Part shown: positions 61,050 through 64,000 of the stretch, piece after piece
Numbering within the stretch: the stretch's first letter is position 1
Layout: each line of letters starts with the position of its first letter
Source of the DNA: Vreelandella sulfidaeris
GTDB lineage: Bacteria > Pseudomonadota > Gammaproteobacteria > Pseudomonadales > Halomonadaceae
DNA length: 64,000 nucleotides
Direction of reading: 5' to 3'
NCBI GenBank assembly: GCA_007182875.1
Contig: AP019514.1
Span: 2,108,001-2,172,000, forward strand
Position numbers and translations under genes: made by a program
The notes under the pieces: generated by a model
The model's input: the letters and a program-made list of their open reading frames with translations, nothing else
The model's database searches: none
What the model was told of the DNA's origin: nothing

Positions 61050-61084
61050 AAACACTTGGCCAAACGATAGAGCGCCCAACCGGT

Positions 61085-61108
61085 AAAGGCCGCCTTAGTG
61101 CGGCCTTT
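61085..61108 (+). terminator. Rho-independent terminator of the TRAP operon
   Basis: AAAGGCCGC, loop CTTAGT, GCGGCCTTT followed by TG; nearly all stem bases GC. Confidence 0.9.
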
Positions 61109-61237
61109 TGTTTAGCCAGCTAGTTTCGCATTGCAGAATGCCGTTTTGAATTATTGACTCTATTGGTAACTTTCGCCATCATCGGCCTATTCCAAACAAC
61201 AAATTATCATTTCATATTGCGAATCTTGGGAGCCACT

Positions 61238-62674
61238 ATGAGTGTTCACTACCAGCGACATGGTGAAGTCGGCGTCATCAGCATCGCTAATCCGCCCGTC
61301 AATGCGCTGGGCCAAGCGGTACGTAGCGGCTTAGTCAGTGCCCTAGAAGAGGGGTTAGCCGATCAGCAGGCCAAAGCACTGGTAGTGATGGCTGAGGGGC
61401 GAACGTTTATTGCCGGCGCCGACATACGAGAGTTTGGTAAGCCTCCCCAAGCGCCGCTACTGCCCGACGTGATTTCACAGCTAGAGGCGTGCTCTAAACC
61501 GTTAATTGCATCGCTACATGGCACCGCGCTTGGCGGCGGCCTGGAAGTTGCGCTGGGTTGCCACTATCGCGTCGCGCTGACAGGCACCCGCGTCGGCTTG
61601 CCGGAAGTAAAGCTTGGCTTACTGCCTGGCGCAGGCGGCACCCAGCGACTACCCCGTTTGGTAGGTGTAGAAAGATCTTTAGAAATCATTACCAGCGGGC
61701 GCTTTGTAGAAGCCGATGAAGCGCTTGAGATCGGCATTATCGATGCGATCAGCGATGAGCAAACGCCCCTGGAGGCAGGGTTAGCAGCGGCTCAAGCGGT
61801 CTTAGCGGGACAACAGCAGACACGTATCACCGGACGGATACCTGCCCCAGAGTCTAATCCCCAAGCCATTGCCTTCATGCAAGAACAGCTTGAAACCAAC
61901 GCACCCGAACTGTTTTCACCGTTTCGCATTGTGGAAGCCATTGAGGCCTGCACAAAAGCGGCATCGCTGGAAGAGGGTTTACGCCGTGAGCGTGAACTCT
62001 TTCTGGCCTGCATGGACTCCCGCAGCGCGCTGGGCTGATTCACCTCTTTTGCCGCCAGAAATCCACACGTGGTGCCCGGCGTAGACAACGCTGAGCCTTT
62101 TAAGAATATCGCCCTCATCGGTGAACACCCGCTCTTCGACAAGTGGCAGCAGGCTGCCCAGCGCGCCGAACTAACGCTGACCCAAACGCCGGCCGCTAAC
62201 ACCGAGCTGTGCTTGCTTGCCCCTGGCGAAGATGCCAGCGCCAGTCCATCTCAAGCCATGACCGTAGCGCTGCAGACATTGACCGAAAGCCCGCCAACCA
62301 CGCCCCTCAGCCTCGTACTTGCCGAGCGTGGCCCCTTCCATGAGCTGGTCAATCACAGCGCCAGCGCAACCGATCAGCAGCGGGTAGCACTAACGCTTAA
62401 AGGCCTGCGGGCCAATGTCGTGGTGACTCAGTCTCATGGTGTGCTGAACACGCTTTATAACGCCACCGAGCAAGCGTCCGCTAACGACGTTCAGTCAGCC
62501 CTGGAACAAGCGAGTCTGACATTAGTGCAGCAAGGTGCCTGCTACCGCGAGAGCGATATTGATCTGCTGGCGGTTGAAGCACTGGGCTACCCCCGCCACC
62601 TGGGCGGGCCGCACCGCCAAGCCACCCTGTCATCCACTCACGAAACGACGCCCTCCAAGGATGCCCATTCATGA
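61238..62674 (+). CDS. Enoyl-CoA hydratase with degenerate dehydrogenase-like C-terminal part (frameshifted)
   Basis: Crotonase domain in residues ~1-200: ANPPVNALGQAVRSGL, oxyanion hole TFIAGADIREFG, HGTALGGGLEVALGCHYRVA, and both catalytic-Glu regions GLPEVKLGLLPGAGGTQRLP. A shift near 62028 leads to a FadB/FadJ-like linker. Where the NAD site should be it reads FKNIALIGEHPLFDKWQQAA, lacking G-x-G-x-x-G. It ends with a 3HCDH C-terminal-like piece CYRESDIDLLAVEALGYPRH LGGP. ~480 residues versus ~700 for FadB/FadJ. Probably hydratase only. GGGAG upstream; the stop overlaps the next start. Confidence 0.8.
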
Positions 62675-63861
62675 ACCTGACGTTTAGCCCTGAAGAGCAG
62701 GCATTCCGCGAGGAAGTCCGCCGATTTTAGCCGACGCCTTGCCCAGCGATATCCGTGAGCAAGTGCGTCTTGGCCGACATCTACGCGCCGATGACCACCT
62801 GCGCTGGCAGAATATTCTCAGCGAACAAGGGTGGCTCGCCGCCAACTGGCCTACCGAACATGGTGGCCCAGGCTGGGGGCCCGTGCAGCGACATATCTTC
62901 GATGAAGAGTGCGCTGCCGCTCACGCCCCCACGGTAGTGCCCTTTGGCGTGAATATGGTCGCGCCGGTCATCATGAAATTTGGCAGTATAGAGCAACAAC
63001 AGCACTACCTGCCGCGCATTCTTAATAACCAGGATTGGTGGTGCCAAGGCTATTCCGAACCGGGTGCTGGCTCGGATTTGGCCGGTTTATCTACCCGCGC
63101 CGTTCGCGATGGCGACCACTACATCGTCAACGGGCAGAAAACTTGGACCACCCTGGGCCAGCACGCCAACATGATGTTCTGTTTGGTGCGCACCGACCCC
63201 CACGCGAAAAAGCAGGCGGGTATCAGCTTTTGCTGATTGATATGCAGACACCCGGCATTACCGTACGGCCGATTATCACCCTCGACGGTGCCCATGAAGT
63301 CAACGAGGTGTTTCTTGATAATGTGCGCGTACCGGTAGAAAACCGCGTTGGTGAAGAGGGACAAGGGTGGACCTGTGCCAAATTCCTGCTCACCCACGAG
63401 CGTACCGGCATTGCCGGGCTTGGCCACGCCAAACAGGCGCTGCGCCATTTGAAGTCCCTCGCTTCCCGCGCACAGCATCGCGGCAAACCGCTTTATCGCT
63501 ACCCAGCTTTCGCCAACGGGTGGTCAAAGCCGAGCTTGAGCTGATGGCGCTGGAGGTCACCAACCTACGTGTTATTGCCGCAGCGCGGGATGGCGGTGTA
63601 CCCGGCGCTGAAAGCTCTCTGCTAAAAGTACGTGGCTCAGAGCTTCGCCAGGAGATCAGCGAGCTCACTCGCCGTGCGCTTGGGCCTGCTGCCCTGCCGT
63701 TCTTCCCCGAGTTTCTCCATGGTGATGAAGCACTGGATGATGACTACGCCCAAGGGGCTGCCGCCAGCGCCCAATATTTTAATCGTCGCAAGCTGTCGAT
63801 TTATGGCGGCGCCAACGAAATCCAGAAGAGCATCGTCGCCAAAACTATTTTAGGTATGTAA
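62671..63861 (+). CDS. Acyl-CoA dehydrogenase (frameshifted)
   Basis: FAD enzyme: MNLTFSPEEQAFREEVRRF, one T restored near 62727 gives LADALPSDIREQVRLG. WLAANWPTEHGGPGWGPVQR; WCQGYSEPGAGSDLAGLSTR (flavin/substrate loop); NGQKTWTTLGQHANMMFCLV; ITLDGAHEVNEVFLDNVRVP; LSIYGGANEIQKSIVAKTIL (C-terminal). The usual catalytic-Glu loop near the end carries GGANEIQ, as in family members acting on bulky or branched acyl-CoAs. ~395 residues with three shifts. Second gene of an acyl-CoA catabolic operon. Confidence 0.9.
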
Positions 63862-63871
63862 GGGAGTCACC

Positions 63872-64000
63872 ATGGATTTTGCACTCACCGACGAGCAGCG
63901 CATGCTCGAAGAAACGCTTACCCGCTTGGTGGCCGACCAGGTTTCTCCCGAGCAGCGTCGCGCCATGCTGGAAGCGTCGGCCCAAGAGGCCAGCCCACTA
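63872..64000 (+). CDS. Acyl-CoA dehydrogenase family protein, 3' truncated by window edge
   Basis: MDFALTDEQRMLEETLTRLV, a typical acyl-CoA dehydrogenase N-terminus, with AGGGAG upstream, 10 bases after the preceding dehydrogenase. The paired arrangement of two such genes, usually forming a heteromeric enzyme, is known from steroid and aromatic-acid degradation in other bacteria; only 43 codons are visible. Confidence 0.85.
   Translation, partial: MDFALTDEQRMLEETLTRLVADQVSPEQRRAMLEASAQEASPL

Overview
The window looks like a chromosome segment of a halophilic gammaproteobacterium of the Halomonadaceae (Halomonas/Vreelandella type). The evidence is moderate GC, the families present (YejABEF, PrpE, NhaP2, BCCT, TAXI-TRAP, DUF3182, DUF2795) and the rnhA-dnaQ neighbourhood. 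This placement is inferred from the genes, not from a marker tree. A striking property of the whole window is that most conserved genes, including housekeeping ones (dnaQ, rnhA, gloB, prpE, nudC, rsuA), carry one or more single-base indels. Many lie in homopolymers, and both halves of each gene still read as well-conserved protein. The simplest reading is raw-sequence error rather than mass gene death, so I annotate these as single genes and give the break points.

Left part (1-10.4 kb): a tellurite/toxic-anion TelA gene with an upstream partner; a BCCT osmolyte transporter; a three-gene operon of type III polyketide synthase, methyltransferase and FAD-dependent oxidoreductase; small membrane protein genes; and a DUF3182 ATP-grasp-like gene overlapping an alpha/beta hydrolase gene.

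Accessory region (10.7-28.7 kb): DUF2795 stress-type protein, a phage-tailspike-like beta-helix protein beside the C-terminal stub of a phage-type integrase, a TetR regulator, sulfurtransferase, a dihydrolipoamide-dehydrogenase-like flavoprotein, peroxiredoxin, haloacid dehalogenase, a CMD-type peroxidase, an ECF sigma factor with zinc-finger protein and DUF3047 protein, and a GC-rich BBE flavin oxidase/AraC pair. Then comes what I consider the most interesting part: three leftward cassettes of unknown function separated by attC-like sites (24.4-26.4 kb), i.e. an integron cassette cluster without a visible IntI. Next to it is a degraded tyrosine recombinase and a membrane-protein gene, bracketed by two diverged copies of a ~140-bp sequence, ending near a tRNA-Ser.

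Core region (28.8-64 kb): tRNA-Ser(TGA), NhaP2 antiporter, an NMT1-like binding protein, an exonuclease/GIY-YIG protein, ybfF, yhhQ, prpE, an ArsR regulator, sohB, an SCP2 protein, the overlapping rnhA-dnaQ-nudC run, gloB-mltD, the yejABEF peptide importer, rsuA-yafV, rarD, a chemoreceptor, a SulP transporter, a TAXI-TRAP transporter with two paralogous binding proteins around one fused permease, and a fatty-acid/acyl-CoA catabolic operon that runs off the right end.
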